From Arthrobacter sp. zg-Y1110 (GTDB taxonomy: Bacteria; Actinomycetota; Actinomycetes; Actinomycetales; Micrococcaceae): a stretch of 64,000 nt of DNA. The stretch is taken from the NCBI RefSeq assembly GCF_025244865.1, contig NZ_CP104272.1, forward strand, positions 744,001-808,000, written 5' to 3'. The position numbers and the translations under genes are program-made. The notes beneath the pieces are model-generated. The model did not search any database, was not told the origin of the DNA, and saw only the letters and a program-made list of their open reading frames with translations. Of this stretch, positions 23,298 to 32,018 are shown one piece after another; positions within the stretch are counted from its first letter, which is position 1, and each line of letters begins with the position of its first letter.

Positions 23298-25721
23298 TTG
23301 AAACACTGCACGTCCTGCGGCGCTGAACTGCAGCCGCATTGGAAATTCTGTACCAACTGCCAGGCACCTCAGCCGGCACAGTCGGGCGGCGAAAGCACCG
23401 CACCTCAAGGCACCGAAGCCGATGCGGCCTCGAATTCCGGAACGCACCGCGCTGACTCCCCGCAGGCAGCATCCCCGCAGGCAGCCTCCCCTCAGACCGA
23501 CGACTCCCAGAGCCCGGCCCAGGCCGAGCAGCCGACGCAGCGCTTCGAGCCGGCTCCGGTTCAGACTCCGGCCCCGGCCGAGCAGCCGACGCAGCGCTTC
23601 GGGCAGGCCCCGTCCCAGCAGCACAGCGAACAGCAGGCCGCAGCTATGCGCGCTCCGGGTGCGCCGACTTCCGTGTTCGACCCACCTTTTGTCTCGCAAG
23701 CTGCGGCCCAGTCCGGATCCGGCCAGCCAGGCTACACCGGCCCCGCCGGCTCAGGTCCCCACTCAGGTGGTCCCAACGACGGCGGCCCCACTGGTCCGCA
23801 GGGGCCCGCCGGACCGGGCGCGCCGTCGTCGGGCGGCAAGAAGCCTTCCCGCAAGCTGACGATCATCCTGGTCTCCGTGCTGGCACTCCTGGTCATCCTG
23901 GGGCTGGCCGCGTTCTTCATCGTGCAGAACATGGTCCGCGGAGGTGCCGGGTCCGCCGAAGGCGCTGCCGACAAGGTGGTGGAGGCCATCGAGTCCAAGG
24001 ACATCATTGGGCTGGCTACCATGGTGCCGCCGGAGGAACGCGAACCGCTCCAGCGCATCCAGGAGCAGCTTGAGGACAAGGCCGAGGAATTCCGGTTGGA
24101 GGAAGCGATCAACAAGGTCTCTGACGAAGACTCGGAGATTGACGACGACCTGACTTTCGACGGCATGGACATCACCTTTGAGGGTGTGGATCCCAAGGTC
24201 ACCGAGATCGATGACCACACCGCCCTGATTGAGTACACCTCCGGCGAAGCACGTTTCCAGATAGATCCGGCGAAAACTACCGGAACCATCCGCTCCGCGA
24301 TCGAGGCCGGAGATCTTGAGGACGAGGAAAAGATCGACGAAACCGTCCAGCTTAACGAACTCGGACCGGACGGCTCGCCCCTGACCCTGCTGGCCACCGA
24401 ACGCGACGGCCGCTGGTACGTGAGCCCGATGTACAGCATTGTCGAAATGATCAACGAGAGTGAAGGCTTTGACCGCGGCAGCGTTCCCGAATCGGCGGGC
24501 GGCAGCGACAGCCCGGCAGCAGCAGCGCAGGCGGCAGTAGAGGCGGTGCCGGAGGCGGTTTCCGAAGGAAGCCTGGAGCCGCTCGCCGGCACACTGTCCA
24601 TCCATGAGGGCAGCATGCTCTACCTGTACCCGGACCTGTTCGATGACCTGATGGCCGGCGCCAGTGGGGAAGAGCTGAACATCAGCGACGTGCGGTTCAC
24701 GGATGGTGACAAGGACGGCGACCGTGCCGTCGCCGTCGTCGAGAACATCACTGTTGAAAGCGAATACGGCGACAAGATCACCCTGACCAGCGATTGCATC
24801 GAGGGCGAGCGGGAGTCCGACAGCATCTGCTTCGGCGAGTCCGGCTACTCCATTGAGCCCTCCGTGGAGATGCTGGGCGGTGCGAAGATCATGAGCCTGA
24901 CCACCATCGAGGAGGACGGCAAGTGGCGGGTGAGCCTGGGGCACACCGTCGCGGATTGGATCATCAACTGGACCGATTCCCTGACCCGTGAGCAGGCCCT
25001 GGCTATGCTGCAGCTCGCGAATACCGAGGACGCCACCGGAGATATCAGCGTGGACGAATCCACCGAGGTGGAGTTCAACTCGGCCGGCTTCGCGGTCCTC
25101 AACCTGACGGTGGACGAGGAAATGGCCCTGGAAGCAGAAGACGGCGACTTCGGCGACATGCTGGTTTACTCCGAGGATGGCAAGGAGCAGATCGCGGACC
25201 TGGGATGGGGCGATGAGGTCGAGGCGGGCAACTACAAGCTCGTGGTCTTTGCCGGCCCGGAATGGCAGGAAGAGTTCGCCGAAAAGGGCAAGGACTTCGA
25301 GTACTCCGCCGACCTGACCCTGGTTGAGGGGAAGGGCTACGACTTCTCGGATTCCTCTTCGGATGATTCGGATTACTCTGACGAGTCACTGCCTTCCGGT
25401 TCGTACATCAGCAGCGATTACGGCGTGCTCTCCACCGGGGCCTCGTCAGAGTCCGCGAAGAGCCACACCCTCTCGGGCACCGACGCCGAAGCCGACCTGG
25501 AGATCAGCGCCCTCGGCTCGACGACTTCCAAGATCGTCATCGGGATCACGCTGGACGGCAAGGAAGAGAAAGTTGAAATCCCGGCAGGGGAGCGGACCGA
25601 ATACTCCATCGCTTACCCCAACGACGGCAAGGACCACGAGCTGAAAGTCCAGATACTGTCTGCCACTCCGGAGACCGACTTCGCTCTTGTGAGCTACACG
25701 GTCGCGGTCAAGACGAAGTAG
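23298..25721 (+). CDS. Zinc-ribbon membrane protein with large external region
   Basis: 807 residues from a TTG after GGGGGAG. An N-terminal zinc ribbon (Cys4, Cys7, Cys18, Cys21) is followed by a Gln/Pro/Ala-rich linker to about 180, one membrane helix (187-210), and an acidic external part of some 590 residues. That part has two similar domains (about 215-390 and 400-560; both end near a GKWRVS/GRWYVS-type strand followed by a helix) and a beta-rich end. The layout recalls TcaA/YvbJ-type proteins that sense envelope stress. Function unproven. Confidence 0.75.
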   Translation: MKHCTSCGAELQPHWKFCTNCQAPQPAQSGGESTAPQGTEADAASNSGTHRADSPQAASPQAASPQTDDSQSPAQAEQPTQRFEPAPVQTPAPAEQPTQRFGQAPSQQHSEQQAAAMRAPGAPTSVFDPPFVSQAAAQSGSGQPGYTGPAGSGPHSGGPNDGGPTGPQGPAGPGAPSSGGKKPSRKLTIILVSVLALLVILGLAAFFIVQNMVRGGAGSAEGAADKVVEAIESKDIIGLATMVPPEEREPLQRIQEQLEDKAEEFRLEEAINKVSDEDSEIDDDLTFDGMDITFEGVDPKVTEIDDHTALIEYTSGEARFQIDPAKTTGTIRSAIEAGDLEDEEKIDETVQLNELGPDGSPLTLLATERDGRWYVSPMYSIVEMINESEGFDRGSVPESAGGSDSPAAAAQAAVEAVPEAVSEGSLEPLAGTLSIHEGSMLYLYPDLFDDLMAGASGEELNISDVRFTDGDKDGDRAVAVVENITVESEYGDKITLTSDCIEGERESDSICFGESGYSIEPSVEMLGGAKIMSLTTIEEDGKWRVSLGHTVADWIINWTDSLTREQALAMLQLANTEDATGDISVDESTEVEFNSAGFAVLNLTVDEEMALEAEDGDFGDMLVYSEDGKEQIADLGWGDEVEAGNYKLVVFAGPEWQEEFAEKGKDFEYSADLTLVEGKGYDFSDSSSDDSDYSDESLPSGSYISSDYGVLSTGASSESAKSHTLSGTDAEADLEISALGSTTSKIVIGITLDGKEEKVEIPAGERTEYSIAYPNDGKDHELKVQILSATPETDFALVSYTVAVKTK

Positions 25722-25726
25722 CAGAC

Positions 25727-25756
25727 ACCCGGCGGCAGGTCAGCCTGCCGCCGGGT
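25727..25756 (+). terminator. Hairpin after the zinc-ribbon gene
   Basis: ACCCGGCGGCAGG and CCTGCCGCCGGGT form a perfect 13-base stem with a 4-base loop, starting 5 bases after the stop codon. No T-run follows. Likely a terminator or mRNA 3'-end stabiliser. Confidence 0.75.
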
Positions 25757-25806
25757 ATGCCGGATCGCCGGCGTCATCAATATTTTGAAGATCCAAGGAA
25801 GGCGTT

Positions 25807-27969
25807 ATGAAATTCTGTCCCGAGTGTGGGAAACAACAAGAACCGGGGGGCCGGTTCTGTGCGGAGTGCGGGTATGCCATAGGTGCCGCGCCCGCTTCTG
25901 CAGCCTCCGCGCCGGGTACGGAACCTGCCGCCGAACCCGCAACACCAACCACCGGATCGGTGGAAGACCGGCAGCTCGCCGCAGTCGGGGCAGGCCAGCC
26001 CGGCCAGGCCTACGGCCAAGGTGGGTATGGTCAGCCGACTCAGCAGCGTCAAGAGCAGCAGTATCCGGGTAACCCCGGCTACGGCCAGGCCCAGGCGCAG
26101 GCTTCCTCCGGCACCAAGCGTCCGTCACCCTTCGCCGGGGTTCCGATCAGCGACTACGTCCGGGACGGCATCGCGTTCCTGGCCCTGTTCGCCTCGCTTT
26201 TCATGACCTGGACCTTCAGTACGAGTAGCTACGACGACGCCACCAAAGCGGGTGCCCGCGTTGACGTACTCCTTATTACGCTCCTGAGCATCCTGTCCCT
26301 GGGCATCAGCTACCTGTGGCGTGGCGGCGTCTTCGGCCCGACAGTCGGCTACCGGAAAGTCCAGGACATCCGTCTTCTGGCCAACCTCCCGTACGTCATC
26401 CTGGTGCTGGTGTACTTCGTCCTGAGCCTGGTATCAGGCTTCGGCGACGACAGCTACCGCTACCTGGGCGGCGCCGTCGCCTTCGGACTTGCCGGTGCCC
26501 TTCTCGCGGCACAGCCCCGGAACGGCGAAATAGCTCCGGGCGACGTCGATCATGCCCGCCACCGGCGCTGGCTGTTCGTCATGCTGGGCATTGTGGGCTT
26601 TGCCGCCGTCGTCACCTTTGTGCAGATCATCCTGTTTGTTATGGACGCGCTGGACTACTACACAGGCGCGGACGGCTGGCTGTTCCTGATAGCACAAGTC
26701 CTTGCCGCGCTCCTTTCAGTGGGAGTCCTGGGACTTGTCGCGCTGAAGGTCTTCGGCGGCTCCGACGCCTGGCGCTTTGCCGGTGCGGCACTTGGTGCGG
26801 GCGCTGCTTTCCTCGCCGTGCTCGGACTCATGGGTGTGGATTCCCTTACGGAGGGCTTCTTCCCGGGAGTTGCCGGGTTCTCCACCTTCTTCTGGATGGC
26901 CTTCGGTGCTGCGGTTTCCGCTCCGTCCGTCGCCCGCACCACGCACCGGACCGCAGTTGCCCCCGCGGACCGGCTCACGGCCCTCCGCCCCGTGGTGCTG
27001 CTAACCCTGATCCTGGCGTCGGCCCTCGCCCTCTTCATGGTGGTCGGACTGGTGCAGACCCTGGTGGAGGACCACGACGGCGTCGCCACTTGGTCCGTTG
27101 GCCTGGTCCTCGCGTTGCTGCTGGTGGCCGCCACCATAGTGGTCCGGAAGCTTGCCGCCCGCGATGAGCGGTCCGCCTTCGTGATGGGCAGCGTCTATGC
27201 GGGTGCCCTGTTTGTCCTGTCGCTGATCCTTATGATCCTTTTCGAAGTCCAGGACTTGGACTCTTCGACGACGAGCGCCGCACCGTTGCCGGTCGGAACG
27301 GTCACGACCCTGATCATGCTGCTCACCTGGGTTATGCCGTTCGTGGTTCTGGCCGTACTTTGGCTGGACAAGGCTGCGCGGGCACACTTCAAGACGCTGC
27401 CGGCTTCCGGAAACACGGGCACCGGTTTCGCCTTCGAAGGGGCTCCGGCCCGTGCACAGGTTCCCGCCATTCCGACGCCGGCCACTTTCGTTGGGGCGCA
27501 GCAACACCAGGTTCCGCAGCAGGGCCAGCCCGCCGGCCAGCCCGTTCAGCAGCAGGTTCCGGTTCAGCAGCCGGTTCAGCCGCAGCAGCAGGCTCCAGTT
27601 CAGGCGCCCGTTCAGCCGCAGCAGCAGGTTCCGGTTCAGCCCCAGCACACAGCGCCCGTCCAGGAACCGGCTCCGGCCCAGGAACCCGTGCAGACCGCGG
27701 CAACGGAGTCGCCGGACCAGGCTACGGACCAGGACGAAGAAGTGTCCGAGGACACCGTTCGGCGTACGCCGGCCGCTGACCCGGATGCCGCGCTCTTGGC
27801 CGAAGCTGCCGATCCGGCCACACCCCTGGTCCGGCTCCAGGAGCTGGCTACCCACCCGCGGGCCCGGGTAGTCGTGGCAGCCAACCCGTCCACCTACCCG
27901 GCACTGCTGACCTGGCTGAGCCAGCTCGGAGATCCGGCCGTGAACGAGGCGCTGGGCCGCCGTCGGTAA
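25807..27969 (+). CDS. Zinc-ribbon polytopic membrane protein with LRV tail
   Basis: 720 residues. An N-terminal zinc ribbon (Cys4, Cys7, Cys18, Cys21) is followed by a Gln/Gly/Ala-rich linker to about 110 and roughly twelve membrane helices (about 118-525). Next come a cytoplasmic Gln/Pro/Val-rich linker with repeated VQPQQQ units (about 560-630) and a C-terminal variant leucine-rich domain (LVRLQELATHPRARVVVAAN ... LLTWLSQLGDPAVNEALGRR), which matches the small protein at 19669-19977. It shares its zinc ribbon with the gene upstream. Role unknown; a sensor or scaffold is a guess. Confidence 0.75.
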   Translation: MKFCPECGKQQEPGGRFCAECGYAIGAAPASAASAPGTEPAAEPATPTTGSVEDRQLAAVGAGQPGQAYGQGGYGQPTQQRQEQQYPGNPGYGQAQAQASSGTKRPSPFAGVPISDYVRDGIAFLALFASLFMTWTFSTSSYDDATKAGARVDVLLITLLSILSLGISYLWRGGVFGPTVGYRKVQDIRLLANLPYVILVLVYFVLSLVSGFGDDSYRYLGGAVAFGLAGALLAAQPRNGEIAPGDVDHARHRRWLFVMLGIVGFAAVVTFVQIILFVMDALDYYTGADGWLFLIAQVLAALLSVGVLGLVALKVFGGSDAWRFAGAALGAGAAFLAVLGLMGVDSLTEGFFPGVAGFSTFFWMAFGAAVSAPSVARTTHRTAVAPADRLTALRPVVLLTLILASALALFMVVGLVQTLVEDHDGVATWSVGLVLALLLVAATIVVRKLAARDERSAFVMGSVYAGALFVLSLILMILFEVQDLDSSTTSAAPLPVGTVTTLIMLLTWVMPFVVLAVLWLDKAARAHFKTLPASGNTGTGFAFEGAPARAQVPAIPTPATFVGAQQHQVPQQGQPAGQPVQQQVPVQQPVQPQQQAPVQAPVQPQQQVPVQPQHTAPVQEPAPAQEPVQTAATESPDQATDQDEEVSEDTVRRTPAADPDAALLAEAADPATPLVRLQELATHPRARVVVAANPSTYPALLTWLSQLGDPAVNEALGRRR

Positions 27970-27994
27970 CCGGCCCTAAGTAATAGGTATGAAG

Positions 27995-28047
27995 CGGCGG
28001 CCGACGTCGTTGGTACGGGTTATCACCGCCAACGACGCCGGCCGCCG
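27995..28047 (+). terminator. Long hairpin terminator
   Basis: A 19-base stem with one A-C mismatch (27995-28013 pairing with 28029-28047) and a 15-base loop lies 26 bases after the stop of the preceding gene. TTTAA follows a few bases later. It is probably the end of the preceding transcript. Confidence 0.75.
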
Positions 28048-28087
28048 GCCTTTAACTTCCACCCGCTCAAGGATTCAGGGGGCGCTC

Positions 28088-29155
28088 ATGAAAAACTCCG
28101 CATGCGCCGGCGCGAGGCGGCGTGCAGCAGCCGGCATCGCGGGGGCCGCAATACTGCTCTCCGGGTGCTCGACCGCCCCTGCCGCCGGACCGCCGTCGGA
28201 CAGCACGACGACGACGGCAGCGGCCAGCCCCGATCCGACCTCGACCTCGAGCCCAAGCCCAACCCCAACGCCGGAACCGCCCCGCCCCTCAGGCTGGCTC
28301 GAGGAGATTACCGGCGACGTCGGACGCCTGGCCATCCTCGGCGACTCCTTCGCTGCGGGGGAGGGGGCCGACGATTACCAGCCTGCAGTGTCGGGGGTCC
28401 GGGATTCCTGCCACCGCAGCCTCCACCCGGCCGCTGCGGAACTGTTTGCTCCACAGAACATTGCCAACCTGGCGTGTTCCCGGGCCACCACGGGGCACCT
28501 GACCGCGCAGCAACGGCTGGCAGTAACGGATTCCGGAGCCGGACCGAATACCGACCCGGGTACGGTCCCGGCACAACTGGAGCAGCTGCGCGGCTTCGAA
28601 CCGACCCTGGTGGTGCTCTCGGTGGGCGGCAACAACCTCGACTTCGCCGGAATCCTGCAGGCCTGCCTGCTGGAAACCACTCCCTGCAGCGACGACCCGC
28701 AACTGGCCGCCCACGCGGCAGAGCAGCTGTCCGCCCTCGAGGCGGACCTCGTGGACGCCTACGCGGGCGTGGCGGCCGCGGTCTCCGCTCCGGTGCTGGT
28801 GCTTCCGTACCCCCAGCTTTTTGATGAGCCCGACGGCGACTGCGGCCGGCTCAGCACCGCGGAACAACGCTTCGGCCGGGACCTCATCAATGACTTGAAC
28901 GCCGTCATCCGGTCCGCCGTGGACAGCTCCTCCGCGCCGAACATCTACTACGTGGACGCCGTCGAACAGGCACTGGCCGGACACGGCGCCTGCAGCCCGG
29001 AACCGTTTGTCCATGCCGCGGATGTCTCCGGTCTGCTGAAGGCCGCCGATTCGTTTACCGCCAACCAGGAGCTGCTGCACCCCACCTCTGCGGGCTACCG
29101 TGCCATGACCGCGGAGCTGGTCCATTGGGCTGCAGAGCACCCCGTGCCGCAGTGA
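28088..29155 (+). CDS. SGNH-hydrolase lipoprotein (secreted esterase/lipase)
   Basis: 355 residues from ATG 28088. Signal peptide with lipobox LLSGC (Cys27), then a Thr/Ser/Pro linker to about 75. The SGNH blocks are present: GDSFAAGEGA (nucleophile Ser), the Gly in LACSRATTGH, LSVGGNNLDF, and the catalytic His in LLHPTSAGY. The acidic partner is Glu (ELLH) where Asp is common, although several secreted actinobacterial members work without it. Four Cys outside the lipobox could form disulphides. It should hydrolyse ester bonds outside the cell; the substrate is not known. Starts further upstream overlap the hairpin. Confidence 0.87.
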   Translation: MKNSACAGARRRAAAGIAGAAILLSGCSTAPAAGPPSDSTTTTAAASPDPTSTSSPSPTPTPEPPRPSGWLEEITGDVGRLAILGDSFAAGEGADDYQPAVSGVRDSCHRSLHPAAAELFAPQNIANLACSRATTGHLTAQQRLAVTDSGAGPNTDPGTVPAQLEQLRGFEPTLVVLSVGGNNLDFAGILQACLLETTPCSDDPQLAAHAAEQLSALEADLVDAYAGVAAAVSAPVLVLPYPQLFDEPDGDCGRLSTAEQRFGRDLINDLNAVIRSAVDSSSAPNIYYVDAVEQALAGHGACSPEPFVHAADVSGLLKAADSFTANQELLHPTSAGYRAMTAELVHWAAEHPVPQ

Positions 29156-29240
29156 GCCGCATCACGGCAAAGCCCGGCGGCTGCGTAATACTAGGACTGC
29201 CGGCAAGGACGCCGGCCCGCAACGAGAGGACGGGCGCACC

Positions 29241-30047
29241 GTGACGGAACCCCCGCAGCAGACCCAGGCATTCGCAGGATTTTCCACGCTCCGGGTGACC
29301 GAGGGAGCGGACCGGGTCCACGTCCAGCTGCACCGGCCCGAGGTCCGCAACGCCATTGACGCGGCCATGGTGAAGGAACTGCATGCAGTCTGCGCCGAAC
29401 TGGAGCGGCAGCCGCGGGTCCTGATCCTCTCCGGCACCGAGGCCGGCGGAAAGGGGATCTTCGCCTCCGGGGCGGACATCACCGAGCTGCGCGAACGCCG
29501 CCGCGACGACGCCCTGGCCGGCATCAACTCCGGCCTCTTCACCCGGATAGCCGCGCTGCCGCTGCCGGTCATCGCCGCACTGGACGGATTTGCGCTGGGC
29601 GGCGGAGCGGAACTGGCCTACGCCGCGGACTTCCGGCTGGGCACACCACGGCTGAAGATCGGCCAGCCCGAAGCAGGGCTGGGAATCATGGCGGCTGCCG
29701 GAGCCACCTGGCGGCTGAAGGAGCTGGTGGGCGAGCCGCTGGCCAAGGACATGCTGCTGGCCGGACGGATCCTGTCCGGGGAGGAAGCACTGGCTGTCCG
29801 GCTGATCACCGAACTCCACCACCCCGCCGGCCTGCTGGCCGCCGCCCACGCGCTCGCGGACCGCATCACCGCCTCCGATCCGCTGGCCCTGCGCCTGACC
29901 AAAGCTGCCTTCGCCGCCCCGCGTGACGCGCATCCGCTGATCGACAACCTCGCCCAGGGAATCCTCTTTGAATCCGAGGCGAAGTTGAACCGCATGCAGG
30001 CCTTCCTCGACCGCAAGGAGAATTCCCGTGGCCTTCGAGAGCGCTGA
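29241..30047 (+). CDS. Enoyl-CoA hydratase/isomerase family protein
   Basis: 268 residues of crotonase fold. The oxyanion-hole pair is in FASGADI and GFALGGGAELAYA, and the catalytic-type Glu lies in KIGQPEAGLGIM. Hydratases usually carry a second Glu in the first of these regions; here only Ala/Gly are seen, so isomerase or another crotonase activity is possible. It overlaps the 3-hydroxyacyl-CoA dehydrogenase gene by 20 bases, so the pair probably performs consecutive steps of beta-oxidation or ring-product degradation. Confidence 0.85.
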   Translation: MTEPPQQTQAFAGFSTLRVTEGADRVHVQLHRPEVRNAIDAAMVKELHAVCAELERQPRVLILSGTEAGGKGIFASGADITELRERRRDDALAGINSGLFTRIAALPLPVIAALDGFALGGGAELAYAADFRLGTPRLKIGQPEAGLGIMAAAGATWRLKELVGEPLAKDMLLAGRILSGEEALAVRLITELHHPAGLLAAAHALADRITASDPLALRLTKAAFAAPRDAHPLIDNLAQGILFESEAKLNRMQAFLDRKENSRGLRER

Positions 30048-30900
30048 CATCGGCACCGTCCCGGCACGGGTAGGGGTGCTGGGCGGCGGACGCATGGGAG
30101 CGGGTATAGCCCACGCCTTCCTTCTCGCCGGAGCGGACGTGGTGGTGGTCGAACGGGACCGGGAAGCCGCCGACGCCGCCCGCACCCGGGTCACCGGGTC
30201 TCTCGGCAAAAGCGTGGAACGCGGGGACACGGATGAAAGCGCCCAAGAGCTCGCTGAGCGTGCCGCCTTCGCCGTGGATTATGGACAGTTTGCGGGCTGC
30301 GGCCTGGTGGTGGAAGCGGTGCCGGAGGACTACGCGCTGAAGTCCGCGGCCCTGCGCGCTGTGGAGGAACAGCTCGACGACGGCGCCTGGCTGGCGACCA
30401 ACACGTCCTCGCTGTCCGTGGACCGGCTGGCTGCGGGTTTGAAGCGGCCGGAGAACTTCTGCGGCCTGCACTTCTTCAATCCCGTGCCGGCTTCCCGCTT
30501 GGTGGAACTGGTCCTCGGCGACCGTACATCGGAGCAGCTGGCCGCCAGCGCACGGGAATGGATCGAAGCCCTGGGCAAGGCCGCCGTCGTCGTCCGCGAT
30601 GCGCCCGGTTTTGCGTCCTCCAGGCTCGGCGTCGCCATTGCCCTGGAAGCCATGCGGATGGTCGAGGAGGGGGTGGCATCCGCCGAGGACATCGACGCCG
30701 CCATGACGCTGGGCTACCGCCATCCCACCGGCCCGCTGCGCACTACGGACCTGGTGGGACTGGACGTCCGGCTGGGCATTGCCGAGTACCTGCACTCGAC
30801 ACTGGGGGACCGCTTCGCGCCGCCGCAGATCCTCCGCGACAAGGTGGCCCGCGGCGAACTCGGACGGAAGACAGGGCAGGGCTTCTTCAGCTACGAATAG
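30028..30900 (+). CDS. 3-hydroxyacyl-CoA dehydrogenase
   Basis: 290 residues from a GTG after AAGGAG. The NAD-binding loop is GVLGGGRMGAGIAHAFL. The family signature is HFFNPVPASRLVELV (His of the catalytic pair), followed by DAPGFASSRL, and the C-terminal domain ends GRKTGQGFFSY. All are intact and the length is normal for a stand-alone enzyme. It oxidises 3-hydroxyacyl-CoA to the keto form; short-chain hydroxybutyryl-CoA is possible. The last 14 bases overlap the convergent nucleoside hydrolase gene. Confidence 0.9.
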   Translation: MAFESADIGTVPARVGVLGGGRMGAGIAHAFLLAGADVVVVERDREAADAARTRVTGSLGKSVERGDTDESAQELAERAAFAVDYGQFAGCGLVVEAVPEDYALKSAALRAVEEQLDDGAWLATNTSSLSVDRLAAGLKRPENFCGLHFFNPVPASRLVELVLGDRTSEQLAASAREWIEALGKAAVVVRDAPGFASSRLGVAIALEAMRMVEEGVASAEDIDAAMTLGYRHPTGPLRTTDLVGLDVRLGIAEYLHSTLGDRFAPPQILRDKVARGELGRKTGQGFFSYE

Positions 30901-31930
30901 CCTCGCCCGGAGCCACCGTGTCCAGGAAAGTCCGGACCATGGCGGGGTGGTCCAGCGCCATGGCCACCGAAATCACCGGTGCCGGTGCGAGCAGCCCGTG
31001 CACCGCGTCCTCGCCGGCGATCCTCCGCCGGTCCACCAGGGTTTGCCCGCGGCTGTGCCCGGCAAGCTCCACCCGCACCGGGTAATCCTCGAGGACCACG
31101 GTTTCCGGTGCGGCGATCAGGCAGGCGGCACCGGCGTCGCCGATGGTCATGGGCTCGAGGGTGCCGTCGTTGGCGCTCACCGTGGGAAGCGGCTCCGCGC
31201 CCAGGACGCCTCCGGCCGCCCGGGTCCGCGCTCCCAAAGCCAGCAGGGAGCCCACGAGCCGGGCACCGGGATCCGTGGAGGCTTCCAGCAACAGGTACTG
31301 CGGCGCATCGAGGGTCGCCACCATAAAGACGTCCAGCCCGTACATGGTCACGGGCACGCCGCTCTCCAGCACCACGGCCAGCGCCTCCGGATCATGCCAG
31401 GCATTGAACTCGGCATGCGAGGTGGCATTGCCCATCCCGGCCGATCCGCCCATAAACACAATCCGCTCCAGCTTCCGGGCCGTGAGCGGGTAGGCACGCA
31501 GGAACACCGCCAGGTTGGTCAGCGGGCCGATGCCCAGCAGGGTCACCGGTTCCGGAGACTCTTCGATGGTGCGGTGCAGCAGTTCGACGGCGGCCAGGGG
31601 CGAAGCCGATGCACTGGCGGCCGGCAGCTGCAGCCCGCCGATCCCGTTGGCGCCGTGGAAGGCGTGTGCGTTGCGGGGCTCGTTGATCAGCGGCCGCTCC
31701 GCCCCGCGGGCCACCGGAACGTCCGGCCGGCCGGCAAGGTCCAGCACGTCCAGGGTATTGCGCAGTACCTGGTCGACGTCGGTGTTCCCGGCCACGCAGG
31801 TCACTGCGCGCAGGTCGATGCGCGGGCTGCGGGCCAGGAAGGTCAGGGCCAGGGCATCGTCCACGCCGGTGTCGACGTCGGCAATCACCGGGATGCGGCG
31901 CGATTGATCGGGGGAGGAAGAAGAATGCAC
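30887..31930 (-). CDS. Nucleoside hydrolase
   Basis: 347 residues. The calcium-site motif is DVDTGVDDALAL (Asp20, Asp24, Asp25), with FMGGSAGMGNATSHAEFNAW later, where Asn and Glu bind the ribose, and a C-terminal Asp in TIGDAGAACLI. It splits ribonucleosides to base plus ribose; the preferred base cannot be read from sequence. Divergent from the FAD oxidoreductase gene, with a palindrome between them. Confidence 0.9.
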   Translation of the reverse strand: MHSSSSPDQSRRIPVIADVDTGVDDALALTFLARSPRIDLRAVTCVAGNTDVDQVLRNTLDVLDLAGRPDVPVARGAERPLINEPRNAHAFHGANGIGGLQLPAASASASPLAAVELLHRTIEESPEPVTLLGIGPLTNLAVFLRAYPLTARKLERIVFMGGSAGMGNATSHAEFNAWHDPEALAVVLESGVPVTMYGLDVFMVATLDAPQYLLLEASTDPGARLVGSLLALGARTRAAGGVLGAEPLPTVSANDGTLEPMTIGDAGAACLIAAPETVVLEDYPVRVELAGHSRGQTLVDRRRIAGEDAVHGLLAPAPVISVAMALDHPAMVRTFLDTVAPGEAIRS

Positions 31931-31960
31931 GGCGCCGTCTTTCGCTTAACCTGCTGGAAA

Positions 31961-31976
31961 TTACCTGACAAGGTAA
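31961..31976. promoter_or_regulatory. Inverted repeat between nucleoside hydrolase and oxidoreductase
   Basis: TTACCT-GACA-AGGTAA is a perfect 6-base inverted repeat around 4 bases, in an 88-base gap between divergent genes. Its size and AT content suit a dimeric repressor. No regulator gene lies next to it, so the binding protein is unknown. Confidence 0.45.
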
Positions 31977-32018
31977 CCAGAGAATTAAACCCTGCGGTAC
32001 TTCAAGAAGGGGAAAGGC

